Of a stretch of DNA of 64,000 bases, positions 11,525 through 22,739 are shown piece by piece. This stretch comes from Serripes groenlandicus. Lineage: Eukaryota; Mollusca; Bivalvia; Cardiida; Cardiidae. A program made the position numbers and the translations under genes. Within the stretch, counting starts at the first letter, position 1. Every line of letters begins with the position of its first letter. The notes beneath the pieces are model-generated. The model had not been told where the DNA came from and made no database searches. It saw nothing but the letters and a program-made list of their open reading frames with translations. The stretch is from positions 65,637,217-65,701,216 of the forward strand of contig JASEVX010000011.1 in NCBI GenBank assembly GCA_031761405.1. Direction: 5' to 3'.

Positions 11525-12060
11525 TGAGCTCGACTGAGCACATAGTACTTCCGGTGATCTTTCCACCGTCACTCACTGCCTGTTGTCAGTCAACCAATAA
11601 TCATAACCATGTGAACATTCTAAAGGTTGAATTTTCCATTTCATCTACATGAAGAACATGTTCAAAAACTAGGGCGCTGGGTGCGATATTATGGAAAAAA
11701 AACTGGTAAGCTCTCTATATTGACAACATCTTGCTTTGATCATAATGATATTTATTAGAGAATTTGTTGTATAAAATCTTAATGGGTCACATAATATCAG
11801 AAACTAGGTTTTGGTCAAATCTTTGATTAATTAAACATTTTGAACTCATCTCAGGACACAACTTTTATCCAGTCTCATAGAAATTTGCATGAACATTTGT
11901 CTTTCAAAATGTAGGTGAAGTTTGAAAGTGGGTCAATATGAAACTCACAAAGTCCAATCTTAGAACAACCTTATAAATTCTCTAAAGGCTACATAAATCT
12001 TGTCATACCTTTGAAAATATTGCAGATCAGTTGATAGAAAAGTACGATGCTAATAAAGTT
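11525..12060 (+). repeat. Long dispersed repeat of the CTGAGCAC type, decayed copy
   Basis: Starts TGAGCTCGACTGAGCACATAG and keeps the TCATGAA-like / GGGTCA / AAACTAGG spacing of the copy at 12831; right end eroded. Confidence 0.5.
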
Positions 12061-12127
12061 TGTTGAATACACTGATGAGATTCATAAACGTGAATGCTTT
12101 CCCTTGCAGAAAGGTCCATAATCTTTT

Positions 12128-12354
12128 TTAACCCATTCTTCATTTCTGACGCCTATGCAGCAGATGACTTTTAAAAACATTATGACAAAAGGAGCCATTG
12201 CTAATAATTAACTATTTTCTCCTTTTGCCTCAACAAAAAATGTTTTCAGCTCTATACAATAATTATACTTTCATTTGTAAAGGTTTTACGTATTTTTGCC
12301 TGAACATTTTCAAAGTTGTCTGCTGCAGATTGGTTCTCTGTTGGAAAGGGTTAA
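12128..12354 (+). mobile_element. TTAA-flanked foldback element
   Basis: TTAA at 12128-12131 and 12351-12354; GCCTATGCAGCAGATGAC and GTTGTCTGCTGCAGATTGG blocks; centre partly eroded. Confidence 0.7.
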
Positions 12355-12830
12355 AGTACCATTTAAACAGTATCTGACAAAGTGATCTCAGACTTCACAA
12401 CTGAAAACATCTGGGAGAAATAATGGCAATTTCTCACAATGTTTACAAAGTCTTCTGCCTCGTCAAATGTCACCGGTATTAGGAAAAAGGTTATTTATAA
12501 CAATTTTAAAAACCATAGACTTTTGTGTTAAAGAATAAAAATCTGTAATGTAACAAGTTTCACGAAACTCAATCACTTAAATCACAGGCATCTATAGTCC
12601 CATTCATAAATTATTTAAGTCTAAATATAGAACAGTAGTTATATCTTACCCGCAGGTTATACACATGAAAATTATCCAACTGGTTACATTCATTATTATT
12701 GACAGTATCAAACAAAGAGGGTTTGTAAAAATATATTTAAACAAAATTTAAAATAATTTTGTTGTGTTCATTTGACCCTTTTGTTATGAAAATGTTGGCA
12801 TTACACCCCAGATTGAATCTCACTTTTTAG
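12355..12830. other. No gene seen
   Basis: AT-rich sequence with a weak foldback trace near 12400-12490; nothing else recognised. Confidence 0.35.
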
Positions 12831-13470
12831 CTCACCTGTGCAAGAAGTGCTCAAGGTGAGCTATTGTGATCACATTTTGTCCGGCAACCGTCCACTGCCC
12901 GTCTTGCGTCGTCAACAACTGTCTTGTGAACACTCTACAGGCTACTTTTTTCATCTGATCCTCATGAAAGTTAAACAGAACATTCATCTCCATCAATTTC
13001 GAAACTGGGCCATATGAGTTTCAACAACTAGGTCACTAGGTCAAATTGAAGGGAAATCTTGTTAACACTCAGGAGGCCACATTTTTAACTTGAGCGTGTT
13101 GAAACTTTATCAGGATGTCTGTCTTGATAATATATGTCAAGCTCGAAGATGGGTCATGTCAGGTCAAAAAGTAGGTCATTAGGTCAAATTGAAGTAAAAT
13201 TTTATTAAAGCTCTGGAGGCCGCATTTGTATCTTCAGCAGCTTCAAATTTGGTCAGAATGCTATCCTAATGATATCTAGGCTTTGTTTGAATATAGGTCA
13301 TATTGGGTCACAAACCAGGTCATTGGGCCAAATTGAAGGAAAATCTTGTTAACAATCTGGAGGTTGCATTTTGAATCTTTGTCAGAATAATTGTCTTGAT
13401 GTGTTTTGCATTAGAAATCACATTGCATAATTCATGTGAGCAATCTAGGGCCATCATGGCCCTCTTGTTA
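12831..13470 (+). repeat. Long dispersed repeat of the CTGAGCAC type, best copy
   Basis: AGCTCACCTGTGCAAGAAGT.. CAAGGTGAGCTATTGTGATC at the left, then three approximately 115-150 bp sub-repeats each with AACTAGGTCA / TAGGTCAAATTGAAG / TTGTTAA, and GTGAGCAATCTAGGGCCATC.. GCCCTCTTG at the right. A non-coding element; the left end can form a hairpin. Confidence 0.7.
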
Positions 13471-13596
13471 ATTTTCCTGTTTTGGTATTTCAATATAAGA
13501 AAAGTATATCATGGGAACGAAGTTTATTACTGTACTATTATATATAAAGTGACTTTTATGAATGAAATTTCGGTTGCCAACGCTTTAGTGTTCTAA

Positions 13597-13713
13597 TTGA
13601 CATCATCAGTCAGAATTCATGTATATTGTTATTACAATTACTGTGCTATATAGATGAACATTAATATCTATACTCCATGTGTTCTATGCTGACGTTATCA
13701 GTCAGAATTCATG
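13597..13713 (+). repeat. Short direct repeat pair
   Basis: ATCAGTCAGAATTCATG occurs twice (about 13606 and 13698), each after a TGAC(A/G)TCAT-like run, 92 bp apart. Confidence 0.5.
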
Positions 13714-13791
13714 CTTTGTGAATAAAAATGATGCAATGAACATGTCGGTGTTTTTCCTTATATGACCAAGCATGACCATCGATAATTTGGA

Positions 13792-13807
13792 GGGGGGGGG
13801 GGGGGGG
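13792..13807 (+). repeat. G16 homopolymer
   Basis: Sixteen consecutive G immediately before the left end of a terminal-inverted-repeat element; length could be unreliable in assembly. Confidence 0.85.
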
Positions 13808-14021
13808 TCATTGCACGAGAAAACACACATTATGGACTCTGCGTTAAGCATCGACCTGGATAAGCCTAAGCATACCACGCAGGCTAACTCGGACAGACAC
13901 TTTACCTTCCTGTGGATTTTTTGGTATCATTACTCCATAGCACTATTCCCATGAGACGGAATGTTTCGGCCCGATACATTACGCAGAGTCCTTATTGTTG
14001 GTTTTCTCGTGGAACGGCTCA
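13808..14021 (+). mobile_element. Inverted-repeat element of the GACTCTGCGTAA family, copy 1
   Basis: Left GCACGAGAAAAC.. ATTATGGACTCTGCG and right CGCAGAGTCC.. TTGGTTTTCTCGTGGAACGG are inverted repeats of about 40 bp. The internal part (AAGCATACCACGCAGGCTAA, GAGACGGAATGT) is shared with the copies at 49795, 50501, 60115 and 61032. No ORF of note. Confidence 0.75.
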
Positions 14022-14394
14022 TATATATCTGAACATGAAGTTTCAGAATTTTGAACGTCCAGGACCCGGTTGCATGAAACTAGGTCTATACTCATCTGAG
14101 CATGTTCATATTTTCTCGTTTCAGATTTTGAAAAGGAAATATTTTGTAAATATCTAAGTGCAAAATAATGTTGTTTCATGTTTTGCATTGACTCAATTTG
14201 TTAAACAGATAATGTTGCATAATTCCCTATTTGAGCCATGAGAAACAGAACAAGTTGGTATTACTGAACATTGTTTGGTCAGATGCTCTTGTTCCCCTGC
14301 TCAATCTCATCAGAATCTACACAAGTTGACAGGATCTTCTTATACGGTTAAAAAATATCACCTTGTTCCTTTTCTCATGCGTTGGCTCATTTAT

Positions 14395-14545
14395 TGAATC
14401 ACCCTGCGTAGCATGGTAGGCACTTAGGGATTACTTTTTTTTGTCCGGCGTCTGTCTTTCTGTCTGTCACACTTTTTCGTCACACTTTCAATGAGCTGGT
14501 GCAGGTGACACACGTGCTCCGCGGAGCACTCCATTCTAGTTGTTA
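14395..14545 (+). repeat. Dispersed repeat with GTGCTCCGCGGAGCAC palindrome
   Basis: CCTGCGTAGCATGGTAGGCAC, TTGTCCGGCGTCTGTC, TCTGTCTGTCACAC and a perfect 16 bp palindrome GTGCTCCGCGGAGCAC at about 14512. Unknown family. Confidence 0.4.
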
Positions 14546-14601
14546 AGGGAACTGGATCATATTAAGAGAGTTTGTGAATTCAAAAAGAAATCGTCTATTG
14601 G

Positions 14602-14700
14602 TAAACCATTTCCCTTTACACAAACACATTTTGAAGCCTCTGCAGCAGGCGATTTTTGAAAACATTGGAATAAAATGAGGATTTGCTTTAATGAGAATTG
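14602..14700 (+). mobile_element. Foldback element, left half
   Basis: CCATTTCCCTTTACACAAAC, GCCTCTGCAGCAGGCGATTTT and GAAAACATTGG; right half lost. Confidence 0.5.
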
Positions 14701-14778
14701 TAATGGCTTGATGTCCGTCGTCAATTTCTTTTTAAATAACATCTCTTCCTTAACGGCTGTTTGGATTTTGACTAATCT

Positions 14779-14945
14779 TGGTAGGGACAACCTCCGATGT
14801 GGGAGGTTGTGAGTTCGACCCCCGGCCCGGTCATAACAAGTGCTCTAAAAATGGTAATAATGATTGCCCTTATTGGCGCTCTGGGTTGTGGTGTTTGCAT
14901 TACAATTGCCTGGTTGATGTCAGGATATATGGACCAGTAGTTCTG
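14779..14945 (+). mobile_element. tRNA-derived SINE, 5' truncated
   Basis: Begins inside a tRNA-like 3' half: GGGAGGTTGTGAGTTCGACC with B-box-like AGTTCGACCCC at about 14811, then CGGCCCGGTCATAAC and a non-tRNA body. A-box region poorly preserved. Confidence 0.5.
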
Positions 14946-14949
14946 TTAA

Positions 14950-15267
14950 CTAGGATACATTTAATACACTCGCCCTGTGGTAACCAGGAAATGCCCAGCT
15001 AAGTAACCATCTACTTTCAACATTGATGATTATTAATGGCCAGTGTAAACCAATTATAGGTATGCGGGCTCGGATTACACCAGCACTAGCTGAACGTAAA
15101 CGTTGACATTTCATTCTTGAACGGATAAGACGACCCCATGACGTCCACAGGCGACATGTGCACTTTCGACTGGCACATCTACAGTTCCATAAACGGCTTA
15201 ATGTTTTGATATGACTTGTCTTGCAAGTGTGACCTGACCTTCTTACAGGGCTGTTTCTTGTGCACAA
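14950..15267 (-). pseudogene. Possible Tc1-like transposase remnant
   Basis: The minus strand reads through 105 codons. The part with QRLRSASAGVIRARIPIIGL resembles the NRLR-AGI-ARRP stretch between the DNA-binding and catalytic regions of Tc1/mariner transposases. No DDE residues are visible and the 5' end is lost. Low certainty. Confidence 0.35.
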
Positions 15268-15595
15268 CCAGTTGGCCTCTATTTGACTTTCGGTTTGATA
15301 GTAGACCGTTTCTGAAGGTTACATTGTTTGCAAAACGAAAGGGAGCATGAGGATATTAGTTTACATCTCCTGCCAATGTGGACAAGGCACAGCTTATCTT
15401 TTGATACGTAAAAAAGACGATTAGTTATGAAAAACCATTATACTCATACAAATTTCACACGGCCCTGGTCATAGACAAATTTGTCAAATTGTGTTTCTCA
15501 GACTGGATACATGTTGTAGAAGACGTTTACATTGATTTATTGAAAATGGAAATTTCTTAGATAGAGATCGTCACACAATAGACATCAGATCTTCA
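15268..15595. other. No gene seen
   Basis: Probably part of a decayed retroelement leading into the reverse transcriptase remnant at 15600, but nothing can be read with confidence. Confidence 0.3.
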
Positions 15596-15601
15596 ATGAG
15601 T

Positions 15602-17000
15602 TCAAATAGTGGTACTTATCGTTGTCCACTAGGTCTTCGACGGGGCTGTAATTTAGGCCCGAACCGTTTTCTTTCTTTGTTAATGAATTCTACGCATTGT
15701 TATGTAATATCGATGTGTTTGGTATACAACTGATCCCTGATATCAAGAACGTAGATAAGAGGGATAAGCAACTACACATGTTCACCTGTTGTCTGGTTAA
15801 AATATCACATGGAGAAATGAAATTATCCACATGTTGTAGCAAATAAAACTTTGAAGTCATATTTGGCAACTAAACTAAACATACATATTATGAAAGCTTA
15901 ACAATCTTATCTACGTCCCTGCTGATATTGATGAAATATTTATTTTGATATTTGCTGATGATATCACATTTACCTCAGACACAGTATTTGGATTGCAATA
16001 ACTACTCAATCGTTTGGAAAAGCACATTATCTGTTAACATTAAAAAGTTTAAGATAATAATTTTAAAAAAAGGGAAGCAATTTGGCTGCAAGACACAAAT
16101 ATAAATACAAGGAAAGTTTAATTGAAGTTGTAAATGGTTTTACATACGTTGGTGTCTTTTTTGCTAATCGTTTGTGTCCAAAATGGCAGTTAAAAGCAAA
16201 GATGGTTTTATACATCCTACATTATACAAATCATCTCGGTACAATACCGTATAGAACATGTTTTATAGTATATAGTTTGTTCCGTGTTATTATACCGATC
16301 TGAGATATGGCTTCTGAAGTAATTAAGTCACTTAGAGAATATACCAATCCTAGCTTGTAAACGTAGCTGCAAACTCATGTAATGATGCAAATTTAGGTGA
16401 TACAGCTGAACGTATTAAATATTGAATCCGCTTGAAAAGGTAGCCTATGCTATAGGTACATGACATTATGTAAAGAAATGCTTAAGTAGTTGGGTTAGGG
16501 TTAGGGTAAACCTAACCCGGAAAGACAATCTGTTGGTAATGTTAACCAATTTCTGCAGCAATATGTACAAAGATTAACTGATCAGTATAAACAAAATTGG
16601 TTTGCAAATAGCAATGCTAATAACTAATTTGGTCATGATTTATACTTTACGGTTGAGTCTTATATTTTGAATATTGACAAAAAGAAATTTCGTTCATGTC
16701 TAGCGGTATTTCGTAGTTCTTGTATTTGTTTAAAGGATGAAGAAGGTAGATACAGGGATAGCCCAAGAGAATATCATACATGTTTTTATTGTAAATCTTC
16801 AGTTGAAGATGAATTCCATTTCGTGATAACGTGTCCAAAATACACTGACTAACGAATCAAATTTCTGCCAGAATATGTTTTAAATCAGCCTAGCTCTGAA
16901 TAGATTTTCGCGTTAAAATACGCACAAAATCTAACAACAACAGTTACAAATCTAGCAATGTCCATTTCCTATGCATTAAAATAAAGAAAGAGATATACAG
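15602..17000 (+). pseudogene. Decayed non-LTR retrotransposon (LINE) ORF2 remnant
   Basis: Several reverse-transcriptase landmarks appear in order, in different frames with stops between: LRRGCNLGP from about 15632 (RQGC-LSP block), IFADDITF at 15948-15971 with the catalytic FADD at 15951-15962, EVVNGFTYVGVFFANRL around 16120 and LGTIPYRT around 16233. The C-terminal zinc-knuckle-like motif C-X2-C-X8-H-X4-C (CFYC to HFVITC) is near 16777-16835. Clearly inactive. Confidence 0.7.
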
Positions 17001-17285
17001 ACACTTCCCATAATAATGTTCAGATAAAATTGTTAACACAAAGATAAAATCAAAGTACTGAAAGTACTAAAGGTAGAATTGCGATCGTTTAAGAAGAGAT
17101 ACAGAAGTGCATATATGAATATTTATTTTAAATAAATCCCCACCATCATATTTTACCCTTGACTTGATGTTTAAAAAGAAAATTGAAATCCTGGACGCAA
17201 CATGGTGCATTCTGGTGACTTCTGAGGGTGTTTTCAAAATGTTGAGGGAAGGCTTTCTTATGTCATATTTAACAAGAAACTGCTG
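17001..17285. other. No gene seen
   Basis: AT-rich sequence, no recognised feature. Confidence 0.35.
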
Positions 17286-17545
17286 AAGACTGTAACGCCG
17301 GATTGTCGGCAATTTGACCTTGAAAATTGACAAACCAAGGTCAAGGTCAAAGTAACCATATAAATCAATAGAACTTGTTACTGGTTACCTTCAGGCAAAG
17401 TTTCAAGTGTGTAACCCTTTCCAGTGCTGAGATTTTGCCTCAACCTGAAACTTTAACCAAAATGTTGACGAACAGACAGACGGAGAGACAGACATCGCCA
17501 ATCTATAGACCGGAATTGCTAGAGCAATCCGGCCAAAAAAAAAAA
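17286..17545 (+). repeat. Dispersed repeat with CCGGATTG / CAATCCGG ends
   Basis: Starts GTAACGCCGGATTGTCGG and ends CCGGAATTGCTAGAGCAATCCGGCC, containing AAGGTCAAGGTCAAAG and ACAGACAGACGGAGAGACAG; ends are inverted relative to each other. Typical of non-coding molluscan repeats. Confidence 0.45.
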
Positions 17546-18017
17546 TCATCAATTTTAGCAGTAAAATCCTGCCAAGAAGTAATGAATTGAGAAAAAAATG
17601 TGCTGAGAGGTCCATAATTTCAAACTTGCTAAGATTTGGTCTGTGCAATGAATGTACAAATTGAAAAATGTATTGTTGACATGTATTTTCTACACCATCA
17701 TTGTAATGTTGTTTATCATAAATAAAATTATTCCTTTTTTTAAATAAACTTTTAATCAAAATGTGTGTCTCAGTGTTGTCTTCTTCAGCAGTTTGACAGA
17801 AACAAAGCCTAAATCTGAAATTGTGTCAATGTGTTATTTGTCAACTCTGTCCCATAAGTTTTGCTTGTGATTTGAACTCTCATAAAAAAAGCACGGAAAG
17901 GGACAACTTTCCCAACTTTGATTAAATATATTTTCAATTAAATTGTAAAAAATATTTTTCTTGTTTTTTGAATGTTTTGTCATTATTATTTAAGACGGAC
18001 ATTATATACTAGAATAG
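17546..18017. other. No gene seen
   Basis: AT-rich; nothing recognised before the tandem duplication begins. Confidence 0.35.
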
Positions 18018-18051
18018 CCAACTGACTATCATTTGAAAAAGTGTTTCTTAT

Positions 18052-18267
18052 TTAAACCTTTCCCACTTGCATACGTAATTGCAGCCGACGACTTTTGAAA
18101 ACATTGATGCAGAAGAAGAAATTGCTCATAACAAGCTTTCTCCTTTTGCAACAATGTTTTCAACTATATTCAATGATTACACTTCCAATAAATGTGATTT
18201 TCTGTATCTTTGCTCAGATTTTTGTTAATTCGTCTGCTGCAGAGTTTTTATATTGTGGGGTGGGTTG
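18052..18267 (+). mobile_element. Foldback element within duplication copy 1
   Basis: TTAAACCTTTCCCACTTGC, GCAGCCGACGACTTTTGAAA, shortened centre, TCGTCTGCTGCAGAG and TGTGGGGTGGGTTG. Confidence 0.65.
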
Positions 18268-19157
18268 TGATTTGTTAAAGGGCAAGCAGGATTGGGAATT
18301 GAGTGTTGCACTTATCCTAATGAAACACTCGCCTGCCTGTGCATGTTTTAGCTTAACTTAACTTGTTAATATTCTTTCCATCATCAACTTAGTCATCTGT
18401 TAGTAATCAACTATATCAAAGACATGTGTTATTAGGTCTTTGACTCTATGAACGAAATAATCGCGTCAAAATCTTGAATCGCGTCAAAATCATAACGAAC
18501 AAACTGTCAAAATCTAATTTTGAACTGTGTAATACAAATTTAGAATAAAAGGATGAATCAGTTATGTTGTAACAACCAATATCCGCGGGTCATTTACCTG
18601 ATTTTGGCCGAAAGAAATGATCGATTTCTTGCAAGATTTATTCGTTATTCGTTCTGCCTATTATAATCAAAGTATTCTAAACGCTTTATAAACAAGTGAT
18701 TTAAAGCGCTCAAATCATTTGATGAAATTTGTTTCTATCCTATCCAAAATGCATAAGTCATCGTTAATCGTTGTCGAAGGAATAGATGGACTGAGAGAAA
18801 GAGAAAGAAAAGGCTTAGCAATGCATACTATAAGGACATGAACGAATATGTATGGACTAGCGCCTAGAATTTCGTACTAGCCGATCCTTCATTCCACTCG
18901 CTTATGCTAGCGGGCGAGTGGATGTTTACATCTCTGCCGAGAGGGGAAAAAGGGTTACAATTTACAAAGGGTAATTGCGCGGTGCAGTGCTATATTGGCG
19001 TAGTGATATCTAAATACTTGTGTACACTTGTTATTTTCTATTATAAGCTTGAATAATCGGATTTTTTTTCGTTACTCTATGTTTGCTTTTGTGAGCATTC
19101 GTAAATTAGTCAAACCAAAAATTGCACTTAATTGTTGGTGGTGAAGGGCATAAACAT

Positions 19158-19206
19158 CACGTGACTTCAAACTCACTATGACTATGGCAGCCTCTGCGCA
19201 TGCGCA
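19158..19206. promoter_or_regulatory. Possible promoter: E-box plus NRF-1-like site
   Basis: CACGTG at 19158-19163 (TCACGTGAC context) and the perfect palindrome TGCGCATGCGCA at 19195-19206, with ACTATGGCAGCC between them. In animal genomes this motif pair is typical of housekeeping promoters. No exon could be tied to it, so function is inference. Confidence 0.35.
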
Positions 19207-20085
19207 AGTCTACCAAAAAATATGCTGAAACTGATACGGACGAATCTAAGATAGTCTTAAATAGTAAAACTTTCTTTATCTACTGTTAACAAATGTATTA
19301 TGTTTTGACTGTATTGTCGCTGCATTGTCATGCCAAACTATTAATTACATAGTTCTATCGGCCCTGTCTACATCGATTAATAAAATAAAATGTCTCCAGA
19401 GTTTAGAATTCACATATGACAACTGACTTTTTAACTTCAAATAGATAAACTGGACTATAGTGCGAACAGGCAACTGGGCGATACGACCAGCCACCTATCT
19501 ATATATGTACAACGTATACTACACCGCCCTCGTTCAAATATAATGTGCAGGTGTAGACCAGTACACTTAACAAGCATATCCTACAAACTATCAGAACACT
19601 AGTTTCGAAATCGAATTCCAGCTACACGTATTGCCGTTAAGCGTTAGACACATTGCGGTTTGCCTGCAACATTGTCAGATTTTTAACCACATATCATTAC
19701 ATATCCTTTTAGGTATTTTTTTTTCCATTTTCTGCATGTGTCTTATATTTTCGAATGATAAGTAGAGGTGGGTCATTACATTTTTATGTTAGATTGGATG
19801 ATTCATGATAGAGTCGTGGTCCCATACGGTCTTATACCATGCACATTGCATACTGTCAGTGTGAAACTTCAATGTATTGAAATAGAAGCCATTTAACGTC
19901 AGAGTAGCAGGTAACATTTGAAACCAGAGTGATTAAAGGAGAAATTGCTCTAAACGGGCAAGTTTTCATTTCACCAATTAGTTGTTGTTCATACCGGTAT
20001 ATACTAACATTATATATGAAATTATAGTTGCAAGTTTTTGTTAAAATTTTCCCAACTGACTATCATTTGAAAAAGTGTTTCTTAT

Positions 20086-20301
20086 TTAAACCTTTCCCAC
20101 TTGCATACGTAATTGCAGCCGACGACTTTTGAAAACATTGATGCAGAAGAAGAAATTGCTCATAACAAGCTTTCTCCTTTTGCAACAATGTTTTCAACTA
20201 TATTCAATGATTACACTTCCAATAAATGTGATTTTCTGTATCTTTGCTCAGATTTTTGTTAATTCGTCTGCTGCAGAGTTTTTATATTGTGGGGTGGGTT
20301 G
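20086..20301 (+). mobile_element. Foldback element within duplication copy 2
   Basis: Duplicate of the copy at 18052, same internal differences from the family. Confidence 0.65.
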
Positions 20302-21191
20302 TGATTTGTTAAAGGGCAAGCAGGATTGGGAATTGAGTGTTGCACTTATCCTAATGAAACACTCGCCTGCCTGTGCATGTTTTAGCTTAACTTAACTTGT
20401 TAATATTCTTTCCATCATCAACTTAGTCATCTGTTAGTAATCAACTATATCAAAGACATGTGTTATTAGGTCTTTGACTCTATGAACGAAATAATCGCGT
20501 CAAAATCTTGAATCGCGTCAAAATCATAACGAACAAACTGTCAAAATCTAATTTTGAACTGTGTAATACAAATTTAGAATAAAAGGATGAATCAGTTATG
20601 TTGTAACAACCAATATCCGCGGGTCATTTACCTGATTTTGGCCGAAAGAAATGATCGATTTCTTGCAAGATTTATTCGTTATTCGTTCTGCCTATTATAA
20701 TCAAAGTATTCTAAACGCTTTATAAACAAGTGATTTAAAGCGCTCAAATCATTTGATGAAATTTGTTTCTATCCTATCCAAAATGCATAAGTCATCGTTA
20801 ATCGTTGTCGAAGGAATAGATGGACTGAGAGAAAGAGAAAGAAAAGGCTTAGCAATGCATACTATAAGGACATGAACGAATATGTATGGACTAGCGCCTA
20901 GAATTTCGTACTAGCCGATCCTTCATTCCACTCGCTTATGCTAGCGGGCGAGTGGATGTTTACATCTCTGCCGAGAGGGGAAAAAGGGTTACAATTTACA
21001 AAGGGTAATTGCGCGGTGCAGTGCTATATTGGCGTAGTGATATCTAAATACTTGTGTACACTTGTTATTTTCTATTATAAGCTTGAATAATCGGATTTTT
21101 TTTCGTTACTCTATGTTTGCTTTTGTGAGCATTCGTAAATTAGTCAAACCAAAAATTGCACTTAATTGTTGGTGGTGAAGGGCATAAACAT

Positions 21192-21240
21192 CACGTGACT
21201 TCAAACTCACTATGACTATGGCAGCCTCTGCGCATGCGCA
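21192..21240. promoter_or_regulatory. Possible promoter motif pair, duplicated copy
   Basis: Same CACGTG and TGCGCATGCGCA pair, 2034 bp downstream, in the second copy of the duplication. Confidence 0.35.
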
Positions 21241-22110
21241 AGTCTACCAAAAAATATGCTGAAACTGATACGGACGAATCTAAGATAGTCTTAAATAGTA
21301 AAACTTTCTTTATCTACTGTTAACAAATGTATTATGTTTTGACTGTATTGTCGCTGCATTGTCATGCCAAACTATTAATTACATAGTTCTATCGGCCCTG
21401 TCTACATCGATTAATAAAATAAAATGTCTCCAGAGTTTAGAATTCACATATGACAACTGACTTTTTAACTTCAAATAGATAAACTGGACTATAGTGCGAA
21501 CAGGCAACTGGGCGATACGACCAGCCACCTATCTATATATGTACAACGTATACTACACCGCCCTCGTTCAAATATAATGTGCAGGTGTAGACCAGTACAC
21601 TTAACAAGCATATCCTACAAACTATCAGAACACTAGTTTCGAAATCGAATTCCAGCTACACGTATTGCCGTTAAGCGTTAGACACATTGCGGTTTGCCTG
21701 CAACATTGTCAGATTTTTAACCACATATCATTACATATCCTTTTAGGTATTTTTTTTTCCATTTTCTGCATGTGTCTTATATTTTCGAATGATAAGTAGA
21801 GGTGGGTCATTACATTTTTATGTTAGATTGGATGATTCATGATAGAGTCGTGGTCCCATACGGTCTTATACCATGCACATTGCATACTGTCAGTGTGAAA
21901 CTTCAATGTATTGAAATAGAAGCCATTTAACGTCAGAGTAGCAGGTAACATTTGAAACCAGAGTGATTAAAGGAGAAATTGCTCTAAACGGGCAAGTTTT
22001 CATTTCACCAATTAGTTGTTGTTCATACCGGTATATACTAACATTATATATGAAATTATAGTTGCAAGTTTTTGTTAAAATTTTCCCAAAGCAGACGACT
22101 AGGACTTATC

Positions 22111-22260
22111 GAATGTAAATGGCTAAGGCCTTCTAAGTCATTCACTTTAGTACACATTTGTCCCTGTGATTTTTACGTCAGAGGATTATGACTTATCAAA
22201 TGTAAGAACCATATGTGTACTAAATTGAATGGCTTCAAGGGCCTTAGCAATTTACATTTT
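22111..22260. mobile_element. Small hairpin element with arms of about 47 bp
   Basis: Arm 22111-22157 (AATGTAAATGGCTAAGGCC.. TTTAGTACACAT) pairs with 22213-22260 (ATGTGTACTAAATTGAATGG.. GGCCTTAGCAATTTACATT), loop about 55 bp. GACTTATC(G/A)AATGTAA also occurs as a direct repeat at its left and inside the loop. Confidence 0.65.
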
Positions 22261-22261
22261 G

Positions 22262-22440
22262 CGTAAGAACCAATAGGCTAACAGTCTATGTAGAAAAGCA
22301 GCCAGTAACCTTGAAAGACTGTAATGTGGAGTACTGGTTTAGGAAAGTCGGGAAATACATGGGTAGGTGAACTGTCAGCCGTGATATGATTGAACAATTG
22401 TTGAAAATGCCGCTAGACCACAATCAATCAGTCAAGCAAA
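22262..22440 (+). mobile_element. SINE 3' part, 5' truncated
   Basis: CTATGTAGAAAAGCAGCCAGT, GTGGAGTACTGGTTTAGG, GGTAGGTGAACTGTCAGCCG and CAATCAATCAG match the body and tail of the SINE at 49831-50073. The tRNA part is missing. Confidence 0.65.
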
Positions 22441-22500
22441 TCTTCTTAATCACTATAGATTGAATGGCACACAGCAGCAACCACCTTTTCATTGATTTTA

Positions 22501-22737
22501 TTCGACCATTAGTCCGTGTTATACATTGAGAACGTAAATGTGTTACATGAATGTGGTATGTTAGACGTATTTGCCCCTTTTCGTAAAATAAGGCAAAAGC
22601 AAACTCAAAGTACAGCTTTTCTTCGACCATTAGTCCGTGTTATACATTGAGAACGTAAATGTGTTACATGAATGTGGTATGTTAGACGTATTTGCCACTT
22701 TTCGTAAAATAAGGCAAACGCAAACTCAAAGTACAGA
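22501..22737 (+). repeat. 121 bp tandem duplication
   Basis: TTCGACCATTAGTCCGTG at 22501 recurs at 22622 and the copies run in parallel to AAAGTACAG. They differ by few bases (CCCC/CCAC, AAAAGC/AAACGC). Confidence 0.8.
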
Positions 22738-22739
22738 AA

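Larger units (their letters stand above)
18018..20051 (+). repeat. 2034 bp tandem duplication, copy 1
   Basis: Starts CCAACTGACTATC at 18018 and is followed at once by copy 2 with the same start. All stretches compared by eye, including a T8 run and an 88-codon ORF, are identical at an offset of 2034. The segment contains a foldback element, a CACGTG plus TGCGCATGCGCA motif pair and a hairpin CCACTCGC/GCGAGTGG near 18895. Confidence 0.9.
20052..22085 (+). repeat. 2034 bp tandem duplication, copy 2
   Basis: Direct, abutting repeat of 18018-20051. The sequence after it repeats only CCAA (22086-22089), a 4 bp microhomology at the breakpoints. Such identity over 2 kb means either a very young duplication or an assembly artefact. 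Confidence 0.9.

Noticed and set aside
16494..16522. Interstitial telomere repeat (GGGTTAGGGTTAGGG then CCTAACCC)
   Set aside because: Only two to three units; too short to separate from chance, although it is a small palindrome.
18095..18361. 88-codon ORF (identical at 20129-20395)
   Set aside because: It overlaps the foldback element at 18052-18267 and reads through its palindromic centre; openness in both copies only reflects the duplication.
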